Of a stretch of 44,639 bases of DNA, positions 30,964 to 39,486 are shown piece after piece. Under the pieces are notes generated by a model. The model worked only from the letters and a program-made list of their open reading frames with translations. It was not told where the DNA came from and did no database searches. Source of the DNA: Phycisphaerales bacterium (GTDB lineage Bacteria; Planctomycetota; Phycisphaerae; Phycisphaerales; SM1A02); assembly GCA_030748455.1 (NCBI GenBank), contig JASMLY010000017.1, forward strand, positions 1 to 44,639, written 5' to 3'. Within the stretch, counting starts at the first letter, position 1. Every line of letters starts with the position of its first letter. The position numbers were made by a program, and so were the translations under genes.

Positions 30964-33078
30964 TTAGTTATTTGCTCCTTCATCAACTTGGAGAGTCTCA
31001 CTGAAATTTAGCAGTGGGTTGATCGTTTGTAGTTCTAAGTCGACGTTCATTCGGTTTGGGTCTATCCCTACAATATATTTACGTAGTTGAGGCAAACGCC
31101 TTGCTAGCACTGCCATGTACGTCCGTTGCCGATATATTTCTGGGGATGCTTCATACGCGGTAATCTGCCCGCGTACTTTGCTTGCTCGTGACCAGGCATC
31201 TAACAACTCTACCCATCGGGTGACATGTGCATTGTCAATTCGGATCGAAGTAGCGCCATTACCTTTTCGTAGGAGTTCAAGCGCTGTGGATTCTGCTTCT
31301 GCCATTCGTTTCTTAGTCTTTTGCAGTTCAGAGGCAGAGGCATTTGTTCCTTGCAGAGCATCCCACTCATTTCGTGTGTCGTTGTAGCGTTCAATTGCTT
31401 CTAATACAGGGGCAACAAGTGCACTATCACCCACAGAATGGGTCAAAATATTGTCTGCCCAACCCTCAGCCGCGGTAATGAGGCGTGACTCAGCTTGTCG
31501 AGAGACGGACACACCTTCGAATGTTGCTCGTTCAGTACTCGCTGGCTTAACAAAAGGAAGCGTGAGAGAAACAACCTCTACGCCTGTCTCATATTCATCG
31601 AACGTATGTTGTAAAGCCTCAGAAATTTCGTGCGTAAACTGAGCGCGATCATGACTGATGATTTCATCTAAGGTTTTCATTTGTAAACGCTCAGTCAGCG
31701 TTTGCTGTGCGATTGCAAGCAATCCTATCTCACGTTGTGTTCGCTGTGAGCGTCTGTCTACTTCTTCGCTGCCGAAGGTAAGCCACTGAAGTAAACCATC
31801 TTTTGCAATCCGGTATTGCAGCACAGACCGGACTGACAAGAGGGCGAGGACATCGTCCCCGGTACCTTCTTCTTTGTTGGAAGCACCAGTTACGATAAAT
31901 GGTTTCGGTTTTGAAATTGCTAACGTATCGAGATTATCGCTCCACAGGTAAACGGGACGTTCTTCCTTCCATTCAAAAGTGAGCGGGAGTTCTCGTATTC
32001 TGCTGACGTCAACAACAATTGCACGTTCTACTGGCCAAGGAAATTTCCAAAGTAATCCGGGTTTCTGTACCTCGCCAACAAGTGCTCCTTGCCGGAGGCG
32101 AACTGCTTGTTGCGTAGGTTCGACGATGACCATTGTGTCAACAAGTAATAGCGCAACAACCGCTAATGCAATGAGCCAAGTGAATGATCGAAGTAAAAGT
32201 TGGTATCCCCATGAACTTGTGATATCAAATCCGAATTGATAATTGATCGCTTCATTGATGGAACGAACAAACGAATCAGGTGCTGCAAAGAGACTCAGTG
32301 TTTTTGAATCAAAAGCTGCTCGTGGTACCTGCCCTGCGATTCGTGGTCGGTAGATGTTCAGTGCAAAATTAACAAGAATTTCAGCAGCGACTGCGAGCAT
32401 GAATATCGGGATACCCCAGCAAATCCACATTAAGGTGTCGTCATTTCCAAAGAAACGGAAGACGAGACCGATTGCAATGGCGGTCATCAGGATGGTGTTC
32501 CCAACCATCCAACTTGCACCGCCTCGTAAATGCGTCCAACTTTGGATACGAGCCATACCGGCGACAAATCGAGAAAAGATAAAGCCTGTAAGTGCAAAAG
32601 CGAGTGCGATTGCCAGCGCCCATCCAGTGAGCGGTGTTAGGTCGAGTGTGGTTCGCAGGGTATCGTCAGGTGATTCAAGTAACCGAAGGTGTTGCAGTTG
32701 GAAATAGGCAATGAGCACCAATAGAATGGCTACGATCAAACTCGTGATTGGCATAACCCAGCGGTGAAGAAGTTTGAGGCGGCGTGCAGCAGGTCTTATT
32801 GCCTCCCCAGCTCCATCAAACATCGAGGAATTGTCCTCGATCGATAATTCAGTTTCTTCTAATGCTTCAAGCCGTTCTAGTTTTTGCTGATAGTAAAGGA
32901 TGAGGATCCCTACCCAGACAATGGTGCCTACCCAAACCCAAAGGGATGCAAAAACGAAGGTTGTATCATTTGCAAGTAAACCAAACACAAGCAAGATCGC
33001 CCCGATCAGGAGTTGTAGAATCAACCCACTTCCCGCTGTTGAGGCCGCTTTTTGATACGCTTGTTGGTCTACTCTCAT
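30964..33078 (-). CDS. SPFH/band-7 protein with N-terminal multi-helix membrane domain (HflK-like)
   Basis: This is the first and largest SPFH gene of the operon (704 residues). The N-terminal 310 residues hold about seven membrane helices in pairs (for example LILQLLIGAILLVFGLLA, ITSLIVAILLVLIAYF), which ordinary HflK lacks. A band-7 domain follows at about 312-560 (MVIVEPTQQAVRLRQGALVG, KPGLLWKFPWPVE), with a helical C terminus containing EAESTALELLRKGNG. It is therefore a membrane domain fused to HflK. On the minus strand GATAAT ends eight bases before the ATG, so the transcript may be almost leaderless, but no good -35 box is seen. The role of the extra helices is unknown. Anchoring or contact with the ABC permease is inferred. 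Confidence 0.8.
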   Translation of the reverse strand: MRVDQQAYQKAASTAGSGLILQLLIGAILLVFGLLANDTTFVFASLWVWVGTIVWVGILILYYQQKLERLEALEETELSIEDNSSMFDGAGEAIRPAARRLKLLHRWVMPITSLIVAILLVLIAYFQLQHLRLLESPDDTLRTTLDLTPLTGWALAIALAFALTGFIFSRFVAGMARIQSWTHLRGGASWMVGNTILMTAIAIGLVFRFFGNDDTLMWICWGIPIFMLAVAAEILVNFALNIYRPRIAGQVPRAAFDSKTLSLFAAPDSFVRSINEAINYQFGFDITSSWGYQLLLRSFTWLIALAVVALLLVDTMVIVEPTQQAVRLRQGALVGEVQKPGLLWKFPWPVERAIVVDVSRIRELPLTFEWKEERPVYLWSDNLDTLAISKPKPFIVTGASNKEEGTGDDVLALLSVRSVLQYRIAKDGLLQWLTFGSEEVDRRSQRTQREIGLLAIAQQTLTERLQMKTLDEIISHDRAQFTHEISEALQHTFDEYETGVEVVSLTLPFVKPASTERATFEGVSVSRQAESRLITAAEGWADNILTHSVGDSALVAPVLEAIERYNDTRNEWDALQGTNASASELQKTKKRMAEAESTALELLRKGNGATSIRIDNAHVTRWVELLDAWSRASKVRGQITAYEASPEIYRQRTYMAVLARRLPQLRKYIVGIDPNRMNVDLELQTINPLLNFSETLQVDEGANN

Positions 33079-33290
33079 CGTTTTTGATTATCTCTCAGGT
33101 GGGGAGTCTAGCCTTTGGTGTACTTTAAAAAGAAAGGTGAAGGTTGGCTATTGAAGCCAACAAGAGATGGTAAAGTGGTCCATCAGATAGGATTTACGAA
33201 CCTCTCGTGCGGTACGTTCGTCCTAAGGCGAGAAGATTATCATGAACTGCCGTATCCTGCCCCCTTTCACACCCTATTTTTGAGACCTCT

Positions 33291-34430
33291 ATGTTTATTC
33301 TGACCCTTTCCATAGCCCGTAACGCCTTTTTTGAGAGTATCCGCCAGCCGATCCTGCTCGTACTTGTACTCGCTGGGATGTTGCTCTTGATGCTCTCGAA
33401 CCCCCTCTCTGCATTTACGATGGATGACGATCAACGGATGCTTCTTGATATTGGCTTGGCAACAGTGTTCACGATCGGAATCCTGATTGCCTCCTTTGTC
33501 GCAAGTAATGTACTTGGTCGTGAAGTTGAAAACAAAACAGCCTTGACAGTCGTTTCAAAGCCGGTACCACGACCAGTTTTTGTTGTAGGAAAATTCGTAG
33601 GAGTTGCCTTTGCAATTTCCATTTCTATGTTCCTACTAAGTCTCGTTTTCGTGATGGTCGAACAGCAGGCAGTGTTACAAACTGTCAGGACTCCTATTCA
33701 CGTGCCTGTGGTTGTGTTTGGAACACTTGCGCTGCTTCTAGGCACTATTGTTGCTCTTTGGTGTAATTATTTTTACGGGTTCGTTTTTTCGAGTACTTGG
33801 ATTTGTGTCACTGTCCCGAGTATGCTTATTGCGTATCTCTTGGTTCTGAACTTTGGGGCAGATTTCTCGACCCAATCAATTCGTTTTGCTTTCAGAGGCG
33901 AGATTTGGAAAGCACTCTTTGCTATTCAAGTTTCTGTCTTAATTTTGGCAAGCATTTCAATCGCACTGTCTACTCGGCTTGGACAACTTGGAACACTGTC
34001 CACGACTTTTCTAATTTTTTTCGTTGGAATGATGTCCGACGCATGGTTTGGTTACCCGATTGATCGTTTAGAAACGACTTGGCTTTCACGTGCTTCACAG
34101 GAGGGGAATGTGCAGGTAGTTGAGAATATCCGAATTATGGAGAAAATAAATGGGGATATCGAAGAAATTGTTACAGAAACCGAAGAGCCAATTGCTGGAA
34201 TCTCGCTTTCTTCCTACGCACAAGGATCGGAGTATTCTCAGTGGCTTGCATATCGAGTTGGCTATTCCATCGTGCCAAATTTTCAAGTCTTATGGCTTAC
34301 TGATGCCTTAACCCAAAACAATGTTATTCCTACCAAATACTTGGCGAGAACAACTGGGTATGGGTGTATGTATATAGTTGCAGCAGTTTCTATTGGAATT
34401 GTTCTTTTCCAACGAAGAGAAGTAGCGTAG
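33291..34430 (+). CDS. ABC-2-type membrane protein divergent from the SPFH/ABC operon
   Basis: The 379-residue product has about six membrane helices. The opening segment FILTLSIARNAFFESIRQPI and the coupling segment NVLGREVENKTALTVVSKPVPRPVF, with VVGKFVG after it, have the form of ABC-2 permeases (ARxxFxxxxRxP and ExxxxTxxxxxxKPVxRxxFxxGK). An extracytoplasmic stretch of about 75 residues (250-325) precedes the last helix. No ATPase gene is beside it on this strand, so it may borrow the ATPase of the divergent operon or one elsewhere. There is no Shine-Dalgarno sequence before the ATG. The 212-bp gap before it (33079-33290) holds a TTGGCT/AGCCAA hairpin and no credible gene. Confidence 0.72.
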   Translation: MFILTLSIARNAFFESIRQPILLVLVLAGMLLLMLSNPLSAFTMDDDQRMLLDIGLATVFTIGILIASFVASNVLGREVENKTALTVVSKPVPRPVFVVGKFVGVAFAISISMFLLSLVFVMVEQQAVLQTVRTPIHVPVVVFGTLALLLGTIVALWCNYFYGFVFSSTWICVTVPSMLIAYLLVLNFGADFSTQSIRFAFRGEIWKALFAIQVSVLILASISIALSTRLGQLGTLSTTFLIFFVGMMSDAWFGYPIDRLETTWLSRASQEGNVQVVENIRIMEKINGDIEEIVTETEEPIAGISLSSYAQGSEYSQWLAYRVGYSIVPNFQVLWLTDALTQNNVIPTKYLARTTGYGCMYIVAAVSIGIVLFQRREVA

Positions 34431-34438
34431 CGCATCGA

Positions 34439-37297
34439 ATGACTTCAAGCTCGAGTCATTCCATTCGCATCATCGGTGCTAGTGAACATAACCTAAAGAA
34501 CGTGTCGGTCGAGATCCCTCGAAACCAACTTGTAGTGATTACAGGTGTTTCGGGTTCCGGAAAAAGTTCACTTGCGTTTGACACTATTTTCGCCGAAGGG
34601 CAACGAAAATACATGGAGTCGTTGAGTGCGTATGCTCGCCAATTCTTGAATCAAATGGGGAAACCTGATGTCGAATCAATCGAGGGTTTACCCCCTACCA
34701 TTGCGATCGCACAACGCGGAGGTGGACACAATCCTCGGTCAACAGTTGCAACTACAACTGAAATTTATGATTACCTCCGCCTTTTGTTCGCAAGATGCGG
34801 GACACCCCACTGTTGGCATACAACAAAAAAAGGCGAACTGTGTGGCGAAACAATCGAAGCAACTACACCTACGAAAATAATAGATCTCATCATGGGAATT
34901 CAAGAGGGGACGAAATTACTTCTTTGCGCAGAGGTCATTCGAGGCAAAAAAGGATTTCATAGAGAAGCACTTGAAGCGTTACGCGCACAAGGATTCGTGC
35001 GTGCTAGAGTAAATGGAGTACTTGTGGACTTACGGGAAGTATTACTCCGTGAAACTGAAAACCCTTGTGATCTTGAACGGTATGAAACGCATACCATCGA
35101 AGGTGTAGTCGACCGCATCGTGATGAAACAATCTGCTCGCGAGCGCGTTGCAGATTCAGTAGAAACCGCACTTCGCCTCGGTACTGGTTCGCTGCTTCTA
35201 TTAACTGAGAATGGTGCGGGTTGGGATGAGACTCGCTTGAGTGAACGACTTTCGTGCCCTATTCACCCCACCTGCTCACTCGCTGAGTTAGAGCCAAGAT
35301 CTTTCTCATTCAACTCACCGTATGGTGCATGCAAGGCGTGTGATGGTTTGGGAACTGTGCATGAGTTTGACGAGGCACTCGTGATCCAAGATCCTACGCT
35401 TGGGATCACGCATGGAGCTGTAAAACCATGGCGGGCGGCAGGCCCTCGTATGAATCGTAGGTATGCAAGAAAGCTACGTAAATTTTGTGAGGTTGCAGAA
35501 ATTGATGGGAAGACTCCTTGGAAACAACTTGCAAAAAAGAACCAGAAGATTCTGCTCCACGGTGGATCACTCAAAGTAAAAGGGAAGCGAGCATACCCAT
35601 TCATCGGAATCATTCCCGAATTGAAAAGCAGATTTAAACAAACGGAATCTGATGCTGTACGTACTCGCCTTCTTCGCTACATGGCAAAAGGGTCTTGCGC
35701 TTTATGCGATGGCAAACGATTACGTAAAGAGAGTCTCTCAGTTACGCTGCCGTGTGGGAGCAATGCGTTTTCAATTACAGATTTGACTAGCATGACAATT
35801 GTTGATGCACAACGATCGTTATCCGAACTTGAGTTATCTGAGGAGCAAAAAGTCATTGCTGCTCCAATCTTACGAGAAGTATGTAATCGTTTAGAGTTTT
35901 TGGAGTCTGTGGGGCTAGGCTATCTCTCGTTGGACAGACGCAGTTCTACACTCTCAGGTGGAGAAGCGCAGCGGATTCGGCTTGCGACACAAGTTGGATC
36001 TGGGTTAGTCGGTGTGTGCTACGTGCTTGATGAGCCAACGATTGGATTACACGCAAGAGACAACGCTCGGTTGATTCGGACGCTACGGCATCTCACCTCA
36101 ATTGGCAACACTGTTCTCGTAGTAGAACATGACACTGCGATGATCGAAGCTGCGGATCACATTATTGATGTTGGCCCTGAAGCTGGAATACATGGAGGCA
36201 AAATCGTAGCGCAAGGGTCTATACAAACTATAAAGAATGCAGCGACATTAACAGGCAAGTACCTCTCTGGAACTGCACAGATTCAATCAAGAGATCTCCC
36301 TAGAACTCTCGACTCATGCGACACAATTGATGTGCATCAAGCGACAAAGAACAATTTACGTTCCGTCGATGCATCCTTTCCTATCGCAAGATTCACCTGT
36401 GTTACAGGCGTATCTGGAAGTGGCAAGTCGACGCTTGTGAATCAAGTTCTGCTTCGTGGGTTGCTTCAACTAGTAGCAAACCAGTCGGTTGATCCGACGA
36501 CTTGTAAACAAATCAAAGGGATGGAACATATCGATCGACTTGTTCAAGTAGACCAATCACCAATAGGTCGAACACCTCGATCGAATCCCGCCACGTACAC
36601 AAGTATCTTTGATTCAATTCGCACCTTGTTTACACAGACACGCGAAGCAAAAATCCGAGGCTATAAGCCAGGTCGATTTAGTTTCAACGTTAAAGGAGGT
36701 CGATGCGAAGCGTGTCAAGGTCAGGGTCTTAAGAAAATTGAAATGCATTTTTTACCAGATGCGTTTGTGACTTGTGAAGCGTGCGAAGGTCGAAGATATA
36801 ACGCAGAGACACTTGAAGTGAAATGGAAAGGTAAAACAATTGCCGATATTCTTGACACTACCATCGAAGATGCTGCAATGCTCTTTGAGGACCATCCTCG
36901 TATTTCAAAAATGGCACAGTGTTTGTGTGACGTCGGGCTTGGATACCTGACACTCGGGCAACCCTCAACTACTTTATCTGGAGGTGAAGCGCAGCGTGTA
37001 AAACTTGCAAGCGAACTTGGAAGTAGTCAACGAAACCACACGCTGTTTATCCTTGATGAGCCAACGACAGGGCTTCACTTTGCAGATATCGACAAACTTC
37101 TCCAAGTCCTGCAACGATTGGTTGAAGCTGATAATACAATTGTTGTGATCGAACATAATCTCGATGTCATTCGGGCTGCTGATTGGATCATAGACTTAGG
37201 CCCTGAAGGTGGCGCTGACGGAGGTAGGGTTGTTGCCTCTGGTTCGATCGAAACAATCAAACGGTGCAAACAAAGTTACACTGGCGCACTTCTTTGA
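34439..37297 (+). CDS. uvrA: Excinuclease ABC subunit UvrA
   Basis: UvrA is the damage-recognition ATPase of nucleotide excision repair and loads UvrB. The frame is open from 34364, but I chose the ATG at 34439 because family homology begins there ([20 protein letters not shown]) and the upstream part overlaps the membrane-protein gene. The 952-residue product has Walker [10 protein letters not shown] (36-44), a second Walker [10 protein letters not shown], two LSGGEAQR signatures, and the DEPTIGLH and DEPTTGLH Walker B blocks. The C-terminal zinc module has CEACQGQG and CEACEGRR. The first zinc module reads CPIHPTC then ACKACDG, with a His where the second Cys is usual. Neighbouring genes are unrelated, and the 3' end meets the glycosyltransferase gene 2 bp away. 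Confidence 0.95.
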   Translation: MTSSSSHSIRIIGASEHNLKNVSVEIPRNQLVVITGVSGSGKSSLAFDTIFAEGQRKYMESLSAYARQFLNQMGKPDVESIEGLPPTIAIAQRGGGHNPRSTVATTTEIYDYLRLLFARCGTPHCWHTTKKGELCGETIEATTPTKIIDLIMGIQEGTKLLLCAEVIRGKKGFHREALEALRAQGFVRARVNGVLVDLREVLLRETENPCDLERYETHTIEGVVDRIVMKQSARERVADSVETALRLGTGSLLLLTENGAGWDETRLSERLSCPIHPTCSLAELEPRSFSFNSPYGACKACDGLGTVHEFDEALVIQDPTLGITHGAVKPWRAAGPRMNRRYARKLRKFCEVAEIDGKTPWKQLAKKNQKILLHGGSLKVKGKRAYPFIGIIPELKSRFKQTESDAVRTRLLRYMAKGSCALCDGKRLRKESLSVTLPCGSNAFSITDLTSMTIVDAQRSLSELELSEEQKVIAAPILREVCNRLEFLESVGLGYLSLDRRSSTLSGGEAQRIRLATQVGSGLVGVCYVLDEPTIGLHARDNARLIRTLRHLTSIGNTVLVVEHDTAMIEAADHIIDVGPEAGIHGGKIVAQGSIQTIKNAATLTGKYLSGTAQIQSRDLPRTLDSCDTIDVHQATKNNLRSVDASFPIARFTCVTGVSGSGKSTLVNQVLLRGLLQLVANQSVDPTTCKQIKGMEHIDRLVQVDQSPIGRTPRSNPATYTSIFDSIRTLFTQTREAKIRGYKPGRFSFNVKGGRCEACQGQGLKKIEMHFLPDAFVTCEACEGRRYNAETLEVKWKGKTIADILDTTIEDAAMLFEDHPRISKMAQCLCDVGLGYLTLGQPSTTLSGGEAQRVKLASELGSSQRNHTLFILDEPTTGLHFADIDKLLQVLQRLVEADNTIVVIEHNLDVIRAADWIIDLGPEGGADGGRVVASGSIETIKRCKQSYTGALL

Positions 37298-37299
37298 GG

Positions 37300-38382
37300 T
37301 TACGCGCTTCGAAACACGAATAGTTTGTTGAAAAAAAAGTTAAAAAGGATACCGATCAGTGAACCTGAGAGACCGCCGACAAATGCGGCAAGTGGGACAC
37401 CGTGTGACTGCCCTACAATCCAACTTGTTATGAGATAATTAGCAACCGCCCCACCTGAGCAGACGAGTAAAAACCCGATGTATTGGGAGGCTATCGATCG
37501 ATTTTTTGCATTCCAAAACGCGTATTTTCTATCCCAAAAGAAATTCCATGTCATCGCGATCCAAATTGCAAGGCAGATCGCAAGCCATGCGGGAGTGATC
37601 AAAGCGGTTGTCAGCATCGTTGCGGCGATATAGATTCCTAGCCCAGAAAAACCGACTGCGGCGAACGTACAGAAACTCACGAGTTTCGCATGTGTGTACC
37701 TCAGAAGCCTGATGATGTGCTGCAAATATTCCCATTGCACTTGTAACGTTAATTTGCTTTCCCCGAGTTGTCGTGTGCGAAAATGAATTGGGACTTCTAC
37801 AACGTTGGTGCAGCCACATTTCACTATGAGCTCCAATCCGATTTTGTACCCAACTGGGTCAAGATTCGTGGCGTGATCGAATGTCGTACGCCGGAGACCA
37901 AGAAAACCACTCATTGGATCTTTTACTTTGGTAAAGGGGCGAGCCATGAGCGTTGCAATTTTGGAGTTGAGCCATCGAAGCACACCCCATCCATCTTCGG
38001 TTGAGCCTCCTGGGATATACCGCGAGCCTACAGTAAAGTCTGCACCACCTTTGAGTGCTTCAACCATTTTGGGAATTGCTGATGCTGGATGTGAACCATC
38101 CGCGTCCATAACGATGCAATACTCACTCGTTGCTTCTTGAAGCCCTCGGATGACAGCAGTTGAAAGCCCCTTCTCTTCTTTACGAATGAGAAGTTGCACC
38201 CAGGCATGATCCAACTCTGAAATGATCGTTTCAGTTCCATCTTCAGAATTGTCATCAACGATGATCAATTGAAGATTCGGTATGCATTGTTCTCGTACCT
38301 CTGCAACAGCAGCGAGTAACGAAGGAAGGCTTTCTGCCTCTTGGAAGGTAGGCAAAATTATCGTGACTGTTTCTTGATGCAT
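37300..38382 (-). CDS. Glycosyltransferase family 2 (dolichol-phosphate mannosyltransferase-like) fused to a GtrA domain
   Basis: Residues 1-235 form a GT2 catalytic domain: TIILPTFQEAESL at the start, the IIVDDNSEDGTETII nucleotide-binding block, the VMDADGSHP metal-binding DxD motif, VGSRYIPGGS, and the DPMSGFLGLRR acceptor region. This is the DPM1/polyprenyl-phosphate sugar transferase type, which charges a lipid carrier with a sugar. Residues 240-360 are a four-helix GtrA domain (ending FFFNKLFVFRSA), thought to move or present the lipid-linked sugar across the membrane. The fusion is common in bacteria. It follows ispD by 8 bp. Because IspD feeds isoprenoid carrier synthesis, the pairing is functionally sensible. 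Confidence 0.9.
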   Translation of the reverse strand: MHQETVTIILPTFQEAESLPSLLAAVAEVREQCIPNLQLIIVDDNSEDGTETIISELDHAWVQLLIRKEEKGLSTAVIRGLQEATSEYCIVMDADGSHPASAIPKMVEALKGGADFTVGSRYIPGGSTEDGWGVLRWLNSKIATLMARPFTKVKDPMSGFLGLRRTTFDHATNLDPVGYKIGLELIVKCGCTNVVEVPIHFRTRQLGESKLTLQVQWEYLQHIIRLLRYTHAKLVSFCTFAAVGFSGLGIYIAATMLTTALITPAWLAICLAIWIAMTWNFFWDRKYAFWNAKNRSIASQYIGFLLVCSGGAVANYLITSWIVGQSHGVPLAAFVGGLSGSLIGILFNFFFNKLFVFRSA

Positions 38383-38390
38383 GGTTGGTG

Positions 38391-39173
38391 TCAGAATCTT
38401 TTGTGGGGCGCTCGTTTCGGTGCGTCCTTGATCCCGAGAATTGCTCTCACGAGGTGTAGGTCGCTTTGTGTCGTGACTTTTATATTTCGGCTCTCACCTT
38501 CAACGAGATGAACGACTTCTCCGTGGAGTTCAACGACTTGTGCATCATCTGTGGGATTTATTGTTATAGGGCTCTGATACGCACGGATGAGCAGTGATGT
38601 TTCGAACAGTTGTGGTGTTTGTACTTCCCATAACCCCGAGCGATCTACAGTTTCGATGATCTCGTGTGTATGTATTTTTGCTTTTCCAGTTTCACCAAAA
38701 ATGGCATCGGCGATGTCCTCTTCTTCTTCGAGTGGGGTTTCGTTCAACGACGCACGCTTAATCGTCCCAGTGAGCGCACAGGCGGGGGCGACAGCATCTA
38801 CTTGTGCAGAAGCAGCGAGCAATGTGTCAAATAATGCATTTGAAAGAGCAGGCCGGGCTGCATCATGTATGGCGATGCGATCGACGGTTGGATCAACTTC
38901 TGCAAGTGCGTTTTGTACAGATTCCCAGCGGTGCTCCCCCCCTTGTACGATCGTTACACCATGAAAAGAAAGTGCCGCAGCAAACCGGTCCTTAAACGAA
39001 TCAAATGATGTTGAAGGTCCAGCAACGATAATTTGGGTAATTTCATCACGTTTGGTGAAAAATTCGACTGTCCGCATCAGCAGTGGACGCCCCCCGAGGT
39101 CTGCATTGAGTTTATCTTTTGAGCCAAATCGGGTACTCAAACCCGCAGCTGGAATAAGGACAGCAATTTTCAT
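38391..39173 (-). CDS. ispD: 2-C-methyl-D-erythritol 4-phosphate cytidylyltransferase
   Basis: IspD joins CTP and MEP to form CDP-ME in the non-mevalonate isoprenoid pathway. VLIPAAGLSTRFGSKDKLN carries the CTP-binding P-A-A-G-x-x-x-R and Lys residues. GGEHRWESVQNAL, AIHDAARPALSN, and the later WEVQTPQLFE and NPTDDAQVVE are the remaining family blocks. The frame is open to a TTG at 39188; I prefer the ATG at 39173, five codons in, because the conserved strand begins MKIAVLIPAAG. The product is 260 residues, slightly longer than the usual 230-240 because of a linker near residues 120-140. The glycosyltransferase-GtrA gene follows after 8 bp, so the two are probably an operon. Confidence 0.92.
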   Translation of the reverse strand: MKIAVLIPAAGLSTRFGSKDKLNADLGGRPLLMRTVEFFTKRDEITQIIVAGPSTSFDSFKDRFAAALSFHGVTIVQGGEHRWESVQNALAEVDPTVDRIAIHDAARPALSNALFDTLLAASAQVDAVAPACALTGTIKRASLNETPLEEEEDIADAIFGETGKAKIHTHEIIETVDRSGLWEVQTPQLFETSLLIRAYQSPITINPTDDAQVVELHGEVVHLVEGESRNIKVTTQSDLHLVRAILGIKDAPKRAPHKRF

Positions 39174-39233
39174 GGGTACATCATACAAGGCTCTACTAGG
39201 GTGTCCTCTGATGTAGGAAAAAAACGAGAAAAG

Positions 39234-39318
39234 TACCGGAGATGGGACTCGAACCCATACTCCCTAAACGGGAACCGGATTTTGAATCCGGCGCGTCTGC
39301 CAATTCCGCCACTCCGGC
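39234..39318 (-). tRNA. tRNA-Leu (anticodon CAA)
   Basis: An 85-nt class II tRNA folds on the minus strand. The acceptor stem is GCCGGAG/CTCCGGT (the first pair a G-T wobble), and the anticodon stem is CCGGA/TCCGG with loop TTCAAAA (anticodon CAA). The long variable arm contains TTCCCGTTTAGGGAG, and the T stem is TGGG/CCCA with loop TTCGAGT. The discriminator is A and CCA is not encoded. The sequence downstream on the minus strand is T-rich but lacks a clear hairpin. Confidence 0.95.
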
Positions 39319-39396
39319 ACAGTGAGGACTACCATTGCAGAGCGGCTACTATAGCCATAAACTGCTATTTGGGGTATCTAAAGTACGTAATTTCTA

Positions 39397-39424
39397 TTGC
39401 ATCTACGCAATTATCTCGTATGAT
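39397..39424 (+). promoter_or_regulatory. Sigma-70-type promoter of the 1,095-residue secreted protein
   Basis: TTGCAT (39397-39402) and TATGAT (39419-39424) are spaced 16 bp apart, about 62 bp before the ATG at 39487. An AGGAG ribosome-binding site lies at about 39475-39479. Confidence 0.55.
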
Positions 39425-39486
39425 GGGAGAGATGATTTCGCCAAGTTGGCGACTGAGTCTGAGAGAAAGATGCAAGGAGCCATCTC

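Noticed and set aside
33115..33303. Plus-strand frame of 62 codons between the divergent operons
   Set aside because: It has no ribosome-binding site, no family resemblance and a 13-bp overlap with the start of the ABC-2 gene. It lies in a likely promoter region.
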